From: UBA10908 sp964608965
GTDB taxonomy: Bacteria > Bacillota > Clostridia > Peptostreptococcales > Anaerovoracaceae
Reading direction: 5' to 3'
DNA: 64,000 nt
Assembly (NCBI GenBank): GCA_964608965.1
Contig: CAZSPZ010000003.1
Location: 1 to 64,000 of the forward strand
Positions 17,778 to 28,232 of this stretch are shown in pieces. Every line of letters starts with the position of its first letter. Position 1 is the first letter of the stretch. A model generated the notes under the pieces. It saw only the letters and a program-made list of their open reading frames with translations. It did not search any database and was not told the origin of the DNA. Made by a program: the position numbers and the translations under genes.

Positions 17778-18899
17778 ATGGAAAAAAGGATCGGCGTGTT
17801 GGGCGGAAGCTTCGACCCGATACACTATGGCCATCTTATTTTGGCCGAACAGATTAAAACGGAAGCAGAATTGGACAAAGTTGTATTTGTTCCTGCTTTT
17901 GTTTCCCCATTCAAAATCTGGAATAAACCCGCCGGCAGCGCTCATCGATTGGAAATGCTTAAACTTGCCATTGGAGACCACGAAAGTTTCGAGATTTCAA
18001 CAATCGAATTAGAAAAAAACGCACCGTCCTACACTTACGACACGCTAAGGGACCTTCAAGCGACTTACCCCAAAGATGCGGAAATCTTTTTCATTATAGG
18101 AACGGATGCTTTTATGCAAATTGAGGAATGGAACCATTCGAGAGAACTGCTTTCGGAATTTTCGTTTTTAATCGGACTTCGCAAGGGATACGATGAATCA
18201 AAGTTGGAAACAATTCTTGATGACTTAAAAACCAGATATCCCCTCAACGCTCAATATATCAGGATTCCCGAGCTCGAAATTGCAGCCAGCGACCTCCGAG
18301 ACAGGATGGCCGCAGGAAAATCAATTCGGTTTTTGCTTCCTGACCCCGTCATTCATTATATTTCAGAACAAGGACTTTATACGAATATAGCGCGGCTCCT
18401 GCAGGAATATGTAAAAAACAAACTCACATACAGCAGATTTATGCACACCGTCGGCGTTGTGAACATGGCAAGAGAGCTTGCGCATAAATATGGAGCCGAT
18501 CCTGAAAAAGCAGAAATCGCAGCATGGTTTCACGATGCATACAGAGAAAAAGGAAACCTTGAACACGGCCCCATCGCCGCAGAGGAATTACAAAAACAAT
18601 TTGGCATAGAGGATCCTGACATTTTAAACGCAATCCGTTACCATACGACCGGCAGGCCCGGAATGAGCCTATTGGAAAAAGTTATTTACTTAGCAGATTC
18701 TCTGGAAGCGGGAAGAAATTACCCGGGCATTGAACTGTTGCGAAGTAAAGTTTGCCAAAGTGTTGACAGTTGCCTTTATTTTCTTATGGTTCACACAAGA
18801 GAATACGTGGAAAGTCTGGGAATACAGTTTGATCCCCGCTCCATAGCAGCTATAGAGGAGTTAAAACAGCAACTCGAAAAGGAGAATTATAATGAATAA
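17778..18899 (+). CDS. nadD: Fusion of nicotinate-nucleotide adenylyltransferase (NadD) and YqeK-type HD hydrolase
   Basis: A 373-residue two-domain protein. Residues 1-200 are NadD, which makes deamido-NAD from nicotinate mononucleotide and ATP; GGSFDPIHYGH is at 9-19 and ASDLRDRM at 170-177. Residues 203-370 are an HD-domain hydrolase like YqeK (a diadenosine tetraphosphate hydrolase), with H223, HD at 252-253, H289 and D307. In Bacillus these are separate neighbouring genes (nadD-yqeK-rsfS); here they are one reading frame with no stop or gap between them. The gene overlaps rsfS by eight bases. Confidence 0.93.
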   Translation: MEKRIGVLGGSFDPIHYGHLILAEQIKTEAELDKVVFVPAFVSPFKIWNKPAGSAHRLEMLKLAIGDHESFEISTIELEKNAPSYTYDTLRDLQATYPKDAEIFFIIGTDAFMQIEEWNHSRELLSEFSFLIGLRKGYDESKLETILDDLKTRYPLNAQYIRIPELEIAASDLRDRMAAGKSIRFLLPDPVIHYISEQGLYTNIARLLQEYVKNKLTYSRFMHTVGVVNMARELAHKYGADPEKAEIAAWFHDAYREKGNLEHGPIAAEELQKQFGIEDPDILNAIRYHTTGRPGMSLLEKVIYLADSLEAGRNYPGIELLRSKVCQSVDSCLYFLMVHTREYVESLGIQFDPRSIAAIEELKQQLEKENYNE

Positions 18900-19245
18900 C
18901 AGAGAAACTGCATTGCGTACAGCAGAAATACTGGATGCAAAAAAAGCAAGAGATATCACAATTCTTGATATCGGAGAAAAATCAGGTTTTGCCGACTATT
19001 TTGTCATTACCACAGCAGGAAGCCAACGGCAAATGGAAACGCTTTGCGAAGAAGTCGAAGAAAAATTAGCCGAGGATGAACTATTCGTGCGCCATATAGA
19101 AGGAAAAGGCGGATCCGGCTGGATTTTAATGGATTATGGAGATATCATTGTAAATATCTTTACAGCGGAACAAAGAGAGCATTATCAAATCGAACGGATA
19201 TGGAACGACTGCATACGGGTCGACTTCCAGCCCACAGAGCAATAA
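18892..19245 (+). CDS. rsfS: Ribosomal silencing factor RsfS
   Basis: A 117-residue RsfS (Iojap) protein, which binds ribosomal protein L14 and blocks subunit joining in slow growth. The family motifs DILDIGEKSGFADYFVI-like core, SQRQMETL and the end WILMDYGDIIVNIF are clear. It overlaps the nadD-yqeK gene and lies upstream of leuS, the usual order. Confidence 0.95.
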   Translation: MNNRETALRTAEILDAKKARDITILDIGEKSGFADYFVITTAGSQRQMETLCEEVEEKLAEDELFVRHIEGKGGSGWILMDYGDIIVNIFTAEQREHYQIERIWNDCIRVDFQPTEQ

Positions 19246-19291
19246 TAAAGGAGTTATTCCTATTAACTTCGTCATTTTGAAAGGAATTAAC

Positions 19292-21767
19292 ATGAAAAAG
19301 CAATACGATTTTAAGAACATCGAGCCCAAATGGCAAAAAATTTGGGAAGACAGGGAACTGTTCAGCACGACAGAAGATGAAAGCAAGAAGAAATATTATC
19401 TTCTTGAAATGTTTCCTTATCCTTCCGGGAAGCTTCATATGGGACATGTCAGAAATTATTCCATAGGAGATGTAACCGCAAGATTTCTTAAAATGCGTGG
19501 ATATAACGTCCTTCACCCCATGGGTTGGGATTCTTTCGGACTTCCGGCAGAAAACGCCGCCATTAAACACGGCAGCCACCCTGCGATATGGACAAAAAAT
19601 AATATCGCGGAAATGAAATCTCAGCTTAAGCAGCTAGGCTTTTCTTATGACTGGGACAGAGAGGTTGCGACATATACAGAAGAATATTACCGTTGGATGC
19701 AATGGATTTTTATTCAATTCTTCAACAAGGGTTTGGCCTATAAAAAAGAAAATCCCGTCAATTGGTGCCCATCCTGTCAGACAGTTCTGGCAAATGAACA
19801 GGTTGTAGAAGGAAAATGCGAGCGCTGCGCGACAGAAGTGACCAAGAAAAACTTATCGCAGTGGTACTTTAAAATTACCGATTACGCGGACAGACTCCTC
19901 ACCGATCTTGATAAATTGCCCGGTTGGCCCGATAAAGTCAAAACGATGCAGCGAAATTGGATCGGAAAATCTGTGGGAGCAGAACTTGATTTTGATATCA
20001 AAGGAAGCGAAAAGAAACTCCGCGTGTTCACGACTCGCGTAGATACTCTGTTCGGCGTCACCTATATGGTGCTTGCCCCGGAACATCCCTTCGTTAAAGA
20101 GCTGGTAAAAGGAACCGAATACGAAGAGAATGTTTTATCTTATATAAAAAAANNNNNNNNNNCTCACCGATATCGAAAGAACGTCAACAACAAACGAAAA
20201 ATCGGGCGAATTTTTAGGCTGTCATGCAATCAATCCTCTCAATCAGAAGGAAGTGCCTATCTATATTTCCGATTATGTGCTGATGGATTATGGAACCGGT
20301 GCCGTTATGGGTGTTCCCGCGCACGATGAACGGGATTTCGCATTTGCGACAAAGTTCGGCTTGGATATTATCCCTGTCGTTGACCCGGGAAATCAGGATA
20401 TCAACATCAATGATTTAAAAGAAGCCTTCGTCGCGGAAGGCCGGATGATCAATTCGGGCAAATACGACGGCATGAATAATGTAGAGGGAATCAAGGCAAT
20501 TACGGAAGATCTTGCAAAGGAAGGTTTAGGGGAAAAAACCATTAACTTCCGTCTTCGGGATTGGCTGATATCAAGGCAACGTTATTGGGGAACACCTATT
20601 CCCATGATATTTTGCGAGCATTGCGGCTGGGTTGCGGAAGCTGAAGAGAACCTCCCAGTAAAACTGCCGACAGATGTCGAATTTACAGGAAAGGGCGAAT
20701 CGCCGCTGGCAACTAGCAAAACTTTTGCCGACACAACATGCCCCAAATGCGGAGCCCCCGCAAAGAGGGAATTGGATACCATGGATACTTTCTTGGATTC
20801 CTCCTGGTATTTTTTACGTTATTGTGATTCTAAGAATAGTCAGGAAGCTTTCAATAAAAAGAAAACCGATTATTGGATGGCAGTAGATCAATATATCGGA
20901 GGAGTGGAGCATGCGATTTTACACTTGCTTTATTCTCGTTTTTTCACGAAAGTATTTTACGACCTCGGCTTGTGCAAAGTGGATGAACCTTTCACCAATT
21001 TGCTCACGCAAGGCATGGTATTAAAAGACGGAAGCAAAATGAGCAAATCATTGGGCAATGTAGTGAGTCCGGAAGAAATCATCAAGCAGTACGGAGCTGA
21101 TACGGCAAGACTTTTTATTCTGTTTGCATCGCCACCGGAAAAAGAGTTGGAATGGTCGGATGCAGGAGTGGAGGGAAGTTTCCGTTTTCTGAACAGAGTC
21201 TATCGCCTTGTGTCTGAAATGTCTGAACTAACAAAAGGAATTCCCGCACTGTATAAAGCGGAAGGCCCCGATGACAAATCATTAAACTATATGTTGAATA
21301 ACACGATTAAAAGAGTTACCGGCGATATCAATGAAAGATTTAATTTCAACACCGCAATCAGCGCCATCATGGAATTAGTCAACGAAATGTATCGTTATAA
21401 GGAATTGGAAGATATCAATTTGGGTCTTCTGGCAGATGCAACAGATAAACTGGTGAGAATGCTTTCACCCTTTGTGCCGCATATTGCCGAAGAAATGTGG
21501 CAAGGCCTTGGTCACACAGAATCAATTTATACGGCACCTTGGCCGGAATACGAACAGTCCGCATTGATAAAGGAAACCTTAGAGGTGGTTCTTCAAATAA
21601 ACGGAAAAGTTCGCGAGCACGTGGAAGTGCAAGCAGGACTTTCAAAAGACGAGTTTGAAGCTGTCGTCATGAACAATAATAATGTGAAGTCTATTCTGGA
21701 AGGCAAAGAAATTTTAAAAATCATTGCCGTTCCCGATAAGCTTCTTAACGTCGTAATAAAAGCATAA
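19292..21767 (+). CDS. leuS: Leucyl-tRNA synthetase (interrupted by a 10-N gap)
   Basis: LeuRS reads MKKQYDFKNIEPKWQKIWED at the start, with the class I HMGH-type motif in PSGKLHMGHVRNYS and KMSKS in DGSKMSKSLGN. A 10-N gap at 20153-20162 lies in the editing domain and changes the reading frame. The sequence after it, LTDIERTSTTNEKSGEFLG, is continuous with LeuRS in the new frame, so the gap hides only a few residues and its true length is not ten. I take the ATG at 19292 because AAAGGA lies at 19280-19285. Together the halves make about 825 residues, full size. Confidence 0.94.
20153..20162. other. Assembly gap (10 N) inside leuS
   Basis: The reading frame shifts across this run, so the placeholder length is wrong by one or two bases modulo three. 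It is not evidence for a pseudogene. Confidence 0.95.
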
Positions 21768-21812
21768 AACATCGAGTAAACAAGCAAAAGAGAGGATGAT
21801 AGGTTATATCAT

Positions 21813-23567
21813 ATGAACGATCAAAAAGAAGGACGGAGATATTATCCGCAGCCCAGACCAAGGCCAAAACCAAAACCAAAGGCAAATCGCCCGCAGAGAG
21901 CACAGTCGTCGGGAACGAATAAATTAAAAATCATTCCGCTGGGCGGCCTCCACGAAATAGGGAAAAACATGACGCTGCTGGAGTATGGCGACGATATCAT
22001 GATCATCGATTGCGGCCTTGCTTTCCCGGACGATGAAATGCTGGGAATAGATATTGTTATTCCCGATTTTACGTATCTTATCAACAACAGCGAAAAAGTA
22101 AGAGGGATGATCATCACACACGGACACGAAGACCATATCGGTGCGGTGCCATATTTTCTTAAGTCTTTGAATGTTCCTATATACGGAACGCGACTTACGC
22201 TGGGCTTTATTAAGAACAAACTGAAGGAGCACAATTTAGAAGGTGATTTGCATGTTGTGACCCCAGGTGATGTCATACAAATAGGTTGTTTCTCCATTGA
22301 AACGATACACACCACCCATTCTGTGGCAGATTCAATTTGTCTTTCCATCGATACTCCTGTAGGAAAAGTGTTCCACACAGGAGATTTTAAGATCGACTAT
22401 ACGCCTGTGGATGGGGAGCCCATCGATTTCGGCAGGTTGGCCCGCATCGGAAACGAAGGTGTTTTGTTTCTGCTGGCAGACAGTACGAACGCAGGCAGAA
22501 AAGGGTATACCGCTTCAGAAAAAACCGTCGGCATAGCGCTGGGAAATATCTTTAACGGCAATCCAAATCGAATCATTATCGCCACGTTCTCTTCGAATGT
22601 GCACAGAGTGCAGAAAATCATCGATACTGCGGTAGAAAACGGAAGAAAAATTGCCATATCCGGACGCAGTATGGAAAATATGGTGAACATCGCCACGGAA
22701 TTGGGGTATCTCAACATTCCGCCAAACTCCATGGTGGATATCAATCAGACAAAATCCATGAAAGATTCCGAGTTTGTCATCATCACTACGGGAAGCCAGG
22801 GAGAGCCTATGTCTGCTCTTGCAAGAATGGCAAACAGAGAACACAGAGCCGTTCAAATTCGCAAAGGCGATGTCGTTATCCTTTCATCCACCCCGGTACC
22901 CGGCAATGAAAAAACCGTATCGAATGTTGTAAATGCTCTTCTGGAACAAGGGGCGGATGTAATTTACAACGATATTGCAGATACACATGTTTCGGGACAC
23001 GCATGCGAAGAAGAACTCAAACTGATCCACACATTGATTCGCCCGAAGTATTTTATGCCGGTGCACGGCGAGTTCAAACATCTCAGAAGCCATGCCATGA
23101 TTGCAGAATCTCTTGGGATGGCCGCGGAAAATATATTTTACATGGAGAACGGAGACATTCTGGAAGTCACCAAAGAAAAAGCCAGACGTTCAGGGGCTAC
23201 GGTACCTTGCGAAGTGGTGATGGTTGACGGCCTTGGAGTAGGGGACGTAGGAAGCATCGTATTGGGTGAGAGAAAGCATTTATCCGAAGCAGGATTGATT
23301 GTCATTGCTGCGGCTTTTGACATTGCAAGCGGCGAGTTGATGTCCGGTCCTGATTTGATTTCCAGAGGTTTTGTATATGTTCGGGAAAACGGCGATTTAA
23401 TGGCAGAGGCCAAACTCTATATGGAAGAAGTTCTCATGCATACCATAGATGCCGGCGTAAAGGATCGACAAGCTCTGAAATCAGCCTTGCGCGATGCACT
23501 TCGAAACTTTATTTATGAAAAGACCAAAAGGAATCCGGTGATCTTACCCATATTCCTTGAATGTTAG
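21813..23567 (+). CDS. Ribonuclease J
   Basis: RNase J is a beta-CASP metallo-beta-lactamase nuclease with 5'-3' exonuclease and endonuclease activity in mRNA decay and rRNA processing. Its 584 residues include the zinc motif THGHEDH at residues 102-108, HTTHSVADS, and the beta-CASP motifs HVSGH and PVHGEFKHL. The first 32 residues form a basic, proline-rich tail with RPRPKPKPK, an extension upstream of the conserved core LKIIPLGGLHEIGKN. Which paralogue (J1 or J2) it represents is not decided. Confidence 0.94.
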   Translation: MNDQKEGRRYYPQPRPRPKPKPKANRPQRAQSSGTNKLKIIPLGGLHEIGKNMTLLEYGDDIMIIDCGLAFPDDEMLGIDIVIPDFTYLINNSEKVRGMIITHGHEDHIGAVPYFLKSLNVPIYGTRLTLGFIKNKLKEHNLEGDLHVVTPGDVIQIGCFSIETIHTTHSVADSICLSIDTPVGKVFHTGDFKIDYTPVDGEPIDFGRLARIGNEGVLFLLADSTNAGRKGYTASEKTVGIALGNIFNGNPNRIIIATFSSNVHRVQKIIDTAVENGRKIAISGRSMENMVNIATELGYLNIPPNSMVDINQTKSMKDSEFVIITTGSQGEPMSALARMANREHRAVQIRKGDVVILSSTPVPGNEKTVSNVVNALLEQGADVIYNDIADTHVSGHACEEELKLIHTLIRPKYFMPVHGEFKHLRSHAMIAESLGMAAENIFYMENGDILEVTKEKARRSGATVPCEVVMVDGLGVGDVGSIVLGERKHLSEAGLIVIAAAFDIASGELMSGPDLISRGFVYVRENGDLMAEAKLYMEEVLMHTIDAGVKDRQALKSALRDALRNFIYEKTKRNPVILPIFLEC

Positions 23568-23576
23568 GAGGCTACT

Positions 23577-23909
23577 ATGAACAACGTTTACGATCTTGCA
23601 CACGAACTGGCAAGAGCATTAAAGGATTGCGACCAATACAAGACCTACATTGAAATGAAAGCAAAGATTTCCGAAAACGAAGAATTATCAGCGATGTTAA
23701 ACGATTTTCAGGAAAAGAACATGACAATGCAGACACAACAAATGCTGACCGGGACTCCTCCGGAAGATCTTATGGCCCAAGTCCAGTCTCTTTATCAAAT
23801 CGTGATGAAAGACCCGCTTGCAGCACAATATATTCAATCGGAGATGGCTTTTACACAGGTTGTTTCGGACATATATGGAATTTTAGGCGAGGTGATACGC
23901 GTTGAATAG
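23577..23909 (+). CDS. YlbF/YmcA family regulator
   Basis: A 110-residue, mostly helical protein of the YlbF family (DUF964). In Bacillus, YlbF, YmcA and YaaT form a complex that modulates RNase Y and sporulation or competence; here the gene lies directly behind RNase J, so a role in RNA turnover is a reasonable inference. AGGAGG is at 23567-23572. It overlaps the peptidase gene by eight bases. Confidence 0.85.
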   Translation: MNNVYDLAHELARALKDCDQYKTYIEMKAKISENEELSAMLNDFQEKNMTMQTQQMLTGTPPEDLMAQVQSLYQIVMKDPLAAQYIQSEMAFTQVVSDIYGILGEVIRVE

Positions 23910-24975
23910 CGTTTTTGAAAAACGTATCGAAGCATTAAGAATTTTGATCAGTCAATCTGAAATCGACGGCTTATACGTTACAAAAGAAGCCAATGTGCGC
24001 TATTTGACGGGTAAAAAAGGTCAAGATTGCTCTTTGTGGATCACACAGAGCGACGCATATATTTTAACAGATTTCAGATACAGCGAAATGGCGTCGGAAC
24101 TGGCACCTCTGTTTAAATTTATTGAAATCAAAGTCGGCATGGACGCCTGCAATTTTTTTAGGGCAATGGGTAAAATTTCCGTAGGAGTTGAAAAGGACAG
24201 TTTATCTCTTGCTGAATACCTGACTTTCACGGAAAAATTTAAAGAACAAAAAATCAAACCGGTGCAAGGCCTTGTAGAAGAACTGCGGGCAGCAAAAGAT
24301 CCTTCAGAAATAAGCGCAACAGCCAAAGCCTGCCAGATTGCAGATGCTTGTTTTACGCATATGTGCGGATTCCTGAAACCGGGGCTTACAGAAAAAAGAG
24401 CTGCGCTCGAAATTGAGTATTTTATGAAATCGAATGGGGCAGACGATCTTTCTTTTGATACAATATGCGTTTCAGGTGCAAAAACATCCTATCCCCACGG
24501 CATTCCGGATGACAAAATCATAGAAAAGGGCGACTTTGTGACGATGGACTATGGATGCAAAGTGGATGGATATTGTTCGGATATGACACGGACCGTTGCA
24601 ATCGGTTCGGCAACGGAAGAAATGCGCAAAGTATATGATGTCGTTCTGACTGCACAACTTGCGGCATGTCAAGAAATTAAAGCAGGTATTCTTTGCCATG
24701 ATGCCGACAGTTATGCCAGAGATATCATCAAGAACGCCGGCTATGGAGAGTGGTTCGGCCATGGACTTGGACACGGTACAGGGCTCGAAATACACGAAGC
24801 TCCCAGACTTCGCCCCGGCTCTATGGAAATATTAAAAGAAAATAATATAGTCTCCGTTGAACCCGGCATATATTTACCGAAAAAATTCGGTGTTCGAATA
24901 GAAGACTTGGCAACTGTTACATCTTTTGGTATAATAAACAACGTTAAATCACCAAAAGAATTAATCATTCTATAA
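23902..24975 (+). CDS. Xaa-Pro aminopeptidase, M24 family
   Basis: A 357-residue M24 metallopeptidase with a creatinase-like N-terminal domain. The five metal ligands are recognisable: DYGCKVDGYCSDMTRT (two Asp), GHGLGHGTGLEIHE (His), VEPGIYLP (Glu) and VRIEDLA (Glu). Such enzymes cleave N-terminal residues before proline. The start is a TTG at 23902 with GAGG upstream inside the YlbF gene. The M24 peptidase directly before efp is a common pair in Firmicutes. Confidence 0.92.
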   Translation: MNSVFEKRIEALRILISQSEIDGLYVTKEANVRYLTGKKGQDCSLWITQSDAYILTDFRYSEMASELAPLFKFIEIKVGMDACNFFRAMGKISVGVEKDSLSLAEYLTFTEKFKEQKIKPVQGLVEELRAAKDPSEISATAKACQIADACFTHMCGFLKPGLTEKRAALEIEYFMKSNGADDLSFDTICVSGAKTSYPHGIPDDKIIEKGDFVTMDYGCKVDGYCSDMTRTVAIGSATEEMRKVYDVVLTAQLAACQEIKAGILCHDADSYARDIIKNAGYGEWFGHGLGHGTGLEIHEAPRLRPGSMEILKENNIVSVEPGIYLPKKFGVRIEDLATVTSFGIINNVKSPKELIIL

Positions 24976-25001
24976 TTTGCAATACATCTACGGAGGATTT
25001 T

Positions 25002-25562
25002 ATGGTTTATGCAAGCGATTTCAGAAAAGGGGTAACGTTCGATATCGACGGCGAGCCTCATATAGTATTGGACTTTCAACATGTAAAGCCGGGAAAGGGC
25101 GCAGCGTTTGTGCGGACAAAATACCGGAATATCTTGACGGGAGCGACAAGAGAAGAAGCGTTCAACCCCAACGATAAATTCCCTAAAGCGCACATCGAAA
25201 CAAAACAGATGCAATTTCTGTACGACGACGGGGAGCTTTACTATTTTATGGATCAGGAAACTTTCGATCAAATTCCGCTTCCTTTTGAACAAGTCGAAGA
25301 AGCCATCAAATATCTCAGAGAAAATGATATGGCCATGATAAAATTTTATAAAGGCGCGGCCTTCCTCGTGGAAGCGCCCAACTTTGTAAACCTGAAGGTA
25401 ACGGAGACTGAACCCGGAGTCAAAGGCGACACGGCAACGAATGTTACGAAAGCGGCAACCGTAGAAACCGGAGCCATTGTACAGGTACCGATTTTTATCG
25501 AAGAAGGTGAAGTAATCCAAATAGACACCAGGACCGGTGATTATCTGGGAAGATCAAAATAG
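25002..25562 (+). CDS. efp: Elongation factor P
   Basis: EF-P, 186 residues, relieves ribosome stalling at polyproline stretches. Three OB-like domains are visible, with the first-domain loop HVKPGKGAAFVRTKYRN, in which the lysine of PGKGAA is the site modified in other bacteria, and the family ending VIQIDTRTGDYLGRSK. GGAGG is about six bases before the ATG. A terminator follows at once. Confidence 0.97.
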   Translation: MVYASDFRKGVTFDIDGEPHIVLDFQHVKPGKGAAFVRTKYRNILTGATREEAFNPNDKFPKAHIETKQMQFLYDDGELYYFMDQETFDQIPLPFEQVEEAIKYLRENDMAMIKFYKGAAFLVEAPNFVNLKVTETEPGVKGDTATNVTKAATVETGAIVQVPIFIEEGEVIQIDTRTGDYLGRSK

Positions 25563-25570
25563 CGTAGCAG

Positions 25571-25604
25571 TTTCGCAGAACTTACGTTCTGCGAAATTTC
25601 TTTT
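25571..25604 (+). terminator. Intrinsic terminator between efp and mltG
   Basis: Perfect 11-bp stem TTTCGCAGAAC / GTTCTGCGAAA with loop TTAC, followed by TTTCTTTT. It lies only about ten bases before the mltG ribosome site, so mltG may depend on partial read-through from efp. Confidence 0.82.
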
Positions 25605-25618
25605 GAAGGGGAATCAAT

Positions 25619-26665
25619 ATGTCCAGAAAAAGAGCACGAACAAAGAAGAAAAACAAAGGGTCGGTTATCGTTTTATTGCTGCTTATAGCAGCAGTCGCCA
25701 TCAGTTATGTTTCTTTAAAAAACTACAACAAAGCATACAATCCGGATGTCACAGAATCCGTTTCCGTGATTGTCGAACCGGGAACGAGTACCGGCCAAAT
25801 CGCAGAATTGCTTGTGGAAAATGAAATCATAGAAAATGCTCTGCTTTTTAAAATAAAATCACGGTTATTGGGGTACGACGGCAAATATCAGGCGGGCTCA
25901 TTTGAATTATCCGCCTCGATGACGATGAATGAAATTATGACGTCACTTATGGATGCAAAAGAAGAAAGTGTCAGAGTGACGATACCCGAGGGATATAACA
26001 TCAAGCAAACCGCAGCAAAGCTTTCGGAAGAGGGTTTGGTTGACGAAGATGATTTCTACGATGCGTTGGAACACGGAAGCTATGACTATCAATTTATGGA
26101 CGAAGCGGGAAAAGGCGAACGCCGCCTGGAAGGTTTTCTCTTCCCTGACACTTACGACTTCTTTGTCGATGCCACCGAAGAAGAAATCATCGATAAAATG
26201 CTGTCACGTTTTGATGCGGTATTTACAGACGACTATTATACCCGAGCGCATGAGCTTGGAATAACAGTGCGCGAAGCCGTCACAATCGCCTCTCTCATTG
26301 AAGAAGAAACGAAGACAAGCAGCGAAAGACCTCTTGTTTCCAGCGTAGTTTACAACCGTTTGAACATCGACATGAAACTACAGTTTTGCTCCACGGTTCT
26401 TTACGCTCTGGGCGAGCAGAAAAGCAGACTTTTATACAGCGATTTAGAAGTGGATTCACCCTATAATACATATAAAAATCAAGGATTGCCGCCCGGGCCC
26501 ATTTCATCTCCGGGACAGGCATGTCTGGAGGCGGCTTTATACCCCGAAGATACGGATTACTTGTTTTTCGTGCTAAAGGGCGATGGTTCGGGAGAGCATA
26601 ACTTCGCCGAAAATGCTTCGGATTTCAACAATTACAAAGAAGATTACCTAAATACGCTGCAATGA
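25619..26665 (+). CDS. mltG: Endolytic murein transglycosylase MltG
   Basis: MltG cuts nascent glycan strands at the membrane and helps set their length. Of 348 residues, the first 15 are very basic, a membrane helix follows at about 15-32, then a LysM-like domain and the YceG catalytic domain. EGFLFPDTYDF and IASLIEEET are the signature stretches; the first Glu of the latter (about residue 228) matches the catalytic Glu. GGGGAATC is upstream of the ATG. No promoter of its own is evident. Confidence 0.93.
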   Translation: MSRKRARTKKKNKGSVIVLLLLIAAVAISYVSLKNYNKAYNPDVTESVSVIVEPGTSTGQIAELLVENEIIENALLFKIKSRLLGYDGKYQAGSFELSASMTMNEIMTSLMDAKEESVRVTIPEGYNIKQTAAKLSEEGLVDEDDFYDALEHGSYDYQFMDEAGKGERRLEGFLFPDTYDFFVDATEEEIIDKMLSRFDAVFTDDYYTRAHELGITVREAVTIASLIEEETKTSSERPLVSSVVYNRLNIDMKLQFCSTVLYALGEQKSRLLYSDLEVDSPYNTYKNQGLPPGPISSPGQACLEAALYPEDTDYLFFVLKGDGSGEHNFAENASDFNNYKEDYLNTLQ

Positions 26666-26674
26666 TTGCCGTAT

Positions 26675-26704
26675 TTTACAACACTTATCATAATATGTTA
26701 CAAT
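26675..26704 (+). promoter_or_regulatory. Putative promoter for the HlyC/CorC gene
   Basis: TTTACA (26675-26680), an 18-base spacer and TACAAT (26699-26704) in the AT-rich 98-base intergenic space. Confidence 0.45.
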
Positions 26705-26763
26705 ACATCATATATTAACAAGAAAACATAACCCAAAAACATAAGAAGGAGATACTTAAAAAT

Positions 26764-28125
26764 ATGGACACTGACCCGGGAGGATTGCCCTTGTCGATTC
26801 AATTGTTGATTCTGGTGGCGCTTACGATGGTCAACGCGTTTTTCGCTGCCGCAGAAATGGCACTGGTTTCTTTAAATAAAACCAGAATGAAAATCTTGGC
26901 CGAAGATACGACCGACGAAGATGCAAGGGCTGAAAAAGTACTGAAATTGCTGGAACAGCCTACTACTTTTTTATCCACGATACAGGTTGCGATCACGTTT
27001 GCGGGATTTTTATCTTCCGCGTTCGCATCCTATAATTTATCGGACGATTTTGTTCGGCTGCTTGCCAGAGTACAAATTTCATGTAATCCGCAAATTGCTG
27101 TTGTCATCGTTACTCTGATACTTGCTTATTTCACTTTGGTCTTGGGTGAGCTTTTCCCCAAGCGCATCGCAATGCTTTATTCGGAGAAAATCGCTTTAGC
27201 TACGGTTACGCCGATTATTGGCGTAGCGAGAATATTTTCGCCTTTTGTGAAACTTCTTTCCAAATCAGTAAGCTTACTCATGAAATTGTTCCGACAAAAC
27301 GATGCGGAAGACGAAAGTGAATATTCTCAGGAGGAAATACTCTCTCTGCTGGAAATGGGCCAGGAAAAAGGAGAAATCGACGAAAGCGGAAAAGAGATGA
27401 TTCATTCGATTTTCGAGTTTGACGACGCACTGGCTTACGAGATTATGACAGCGCGGACGGATGTTTATATGATTAATGTAAACGACCCGGTTTCCGAATA
27501 TATTGATGAATTATTGGAAGAACGCTACACGCGAATTCCGGTTTACGACAAAGATTCCGACGACATCATCGGCGTCCTTTATATGAAAGATTTCATTCTC
27601 CAAGCAAGAAAAGTGGGCTTTAACGATGTGGATATTCGCCCGTTGCTTAAAAAACCTTTCTTTGTGCCTGAAAGCAAAAAAATCAACGAATTGTTAAGTG
27701 AACTGCAGCTTTCCAAAATGCAAATGGCGATCTTGATCGATGAATACGGCGGCTTTTCGGGCATCGTTACAATAGAAGATATTCTCGAAGAGATTGTGGG
27801 AAATATCGAAGACGAATACGAGGATGACGAACCGAAGCTGGAAAAAACGGAAAACGGAGTTTATATCATAGACGGTTTGTATTATCTGGAAGACTTAGCC
27901 GAAGAAATCGGCATAAAGATGGAATCGGAAAACCATGAAACCGTCGGGGGATTCGTTATGGACCTTATGGGCGAAGTCCCGGACGAGGACACCTCTGTTT
28001 TCAAAGAAGTCGCCTACGAAAACTGTGTTTTTAAAATTCTTGCCGTCAAAGATCGACGCATAGAAAAAGTATCATTAACATTGAGAGAAAAAGAAGATAC
28101 AGAAGAAGAACAGCAGGATCAATAA
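26764..28125 (+). CDS. CNNM/CBS/CorC-type membrane protein (hemolysin-related)
   Basis: A 453-residue membrane protein of the CNNM (DUF21) group. The first 145 residues hold the DUF21 helices, a pair of CBS domains spans about 200-330 (TARTDVYMINVND, IDEYGGFSGIVTIEDILEEIVG), and a CorC_HlyC domain ends the protein. Relatives transport or regulate magnesium and cobalt; hemolysin is a historical label. The last 20 residues are highly acidic. GAAGGAG lies upstream of the ATG. Confidence 0.92.
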   Translation: MDTDPGGLPLSIQLLILVALTMVNAFFAAAEMALVSLNKTRMKILAEDTTDEDARAEKVLKLLEQPTTFLSTIQVAITFAGFLSSAFASYNLSDDFVRLLARVQISCNPQIAVVIVTLILAYFTLVLGELFPKRIAMLYSEKIALATVTPIIGVARIFSPFVKLLSKSVSLLMKLFRQNDAEDESEYSQEEILSLLEMGQEKGEIDESGKEMIHSIFEFDDALAYEIMTARTDVYMINVNDPVSEYIDELLEERYTRIPVYDKDSDDIIGVLYMKDFILQARKVGFNDVDIRPLLKKPFFVPESKKINELLSELQLSKMQMAILIDEYGGFSGIVTIEDILEEIVGNIEDEYEDDEPKLEKTENGVYIIDGLYYLEDLAEEIGIKMESENHETVGGFVMDLMGEVPDEDTSVFKEVAYENCVFKILAVKDRRIEKVSLTLREKEDTEEEQQDQ

Positions 28126-28145
28126 AATAACCACTTCAGTATTTC

Positions 28146-28178
28146 GGGGCGAGATTCGTTGTAATCGCGCCCCTTTTC
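28146..28178 (+). terminator. Intrinsic terminator after the CorC-type gene
   Basis: Stem GGGGCGAGATT / AATCGCGCCCC (one mismatch), then TTTT. Confidence 0.7.
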
Positions 28179-28232
28179 TGTTAGTATATATGGTGATATG
28201 TGCTTCAGAATGTTTGAAATCGGTGAGATGTT

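Noticed and set aside
20153..20162. A frameshift or pseudogene in leuS
   Set aside because: The frame change coincides exactly with a 10-N placeholder and both sides read as normal LeuRS; the same holds for the C-S lyase-like gene at 41975-41984.
24741..25520. A 259-codon minus-strand open frame opposite the M24 peptidase and efp
   Set aside because: Antisense to two well-supported genes, with no family resemblance and no start signals.
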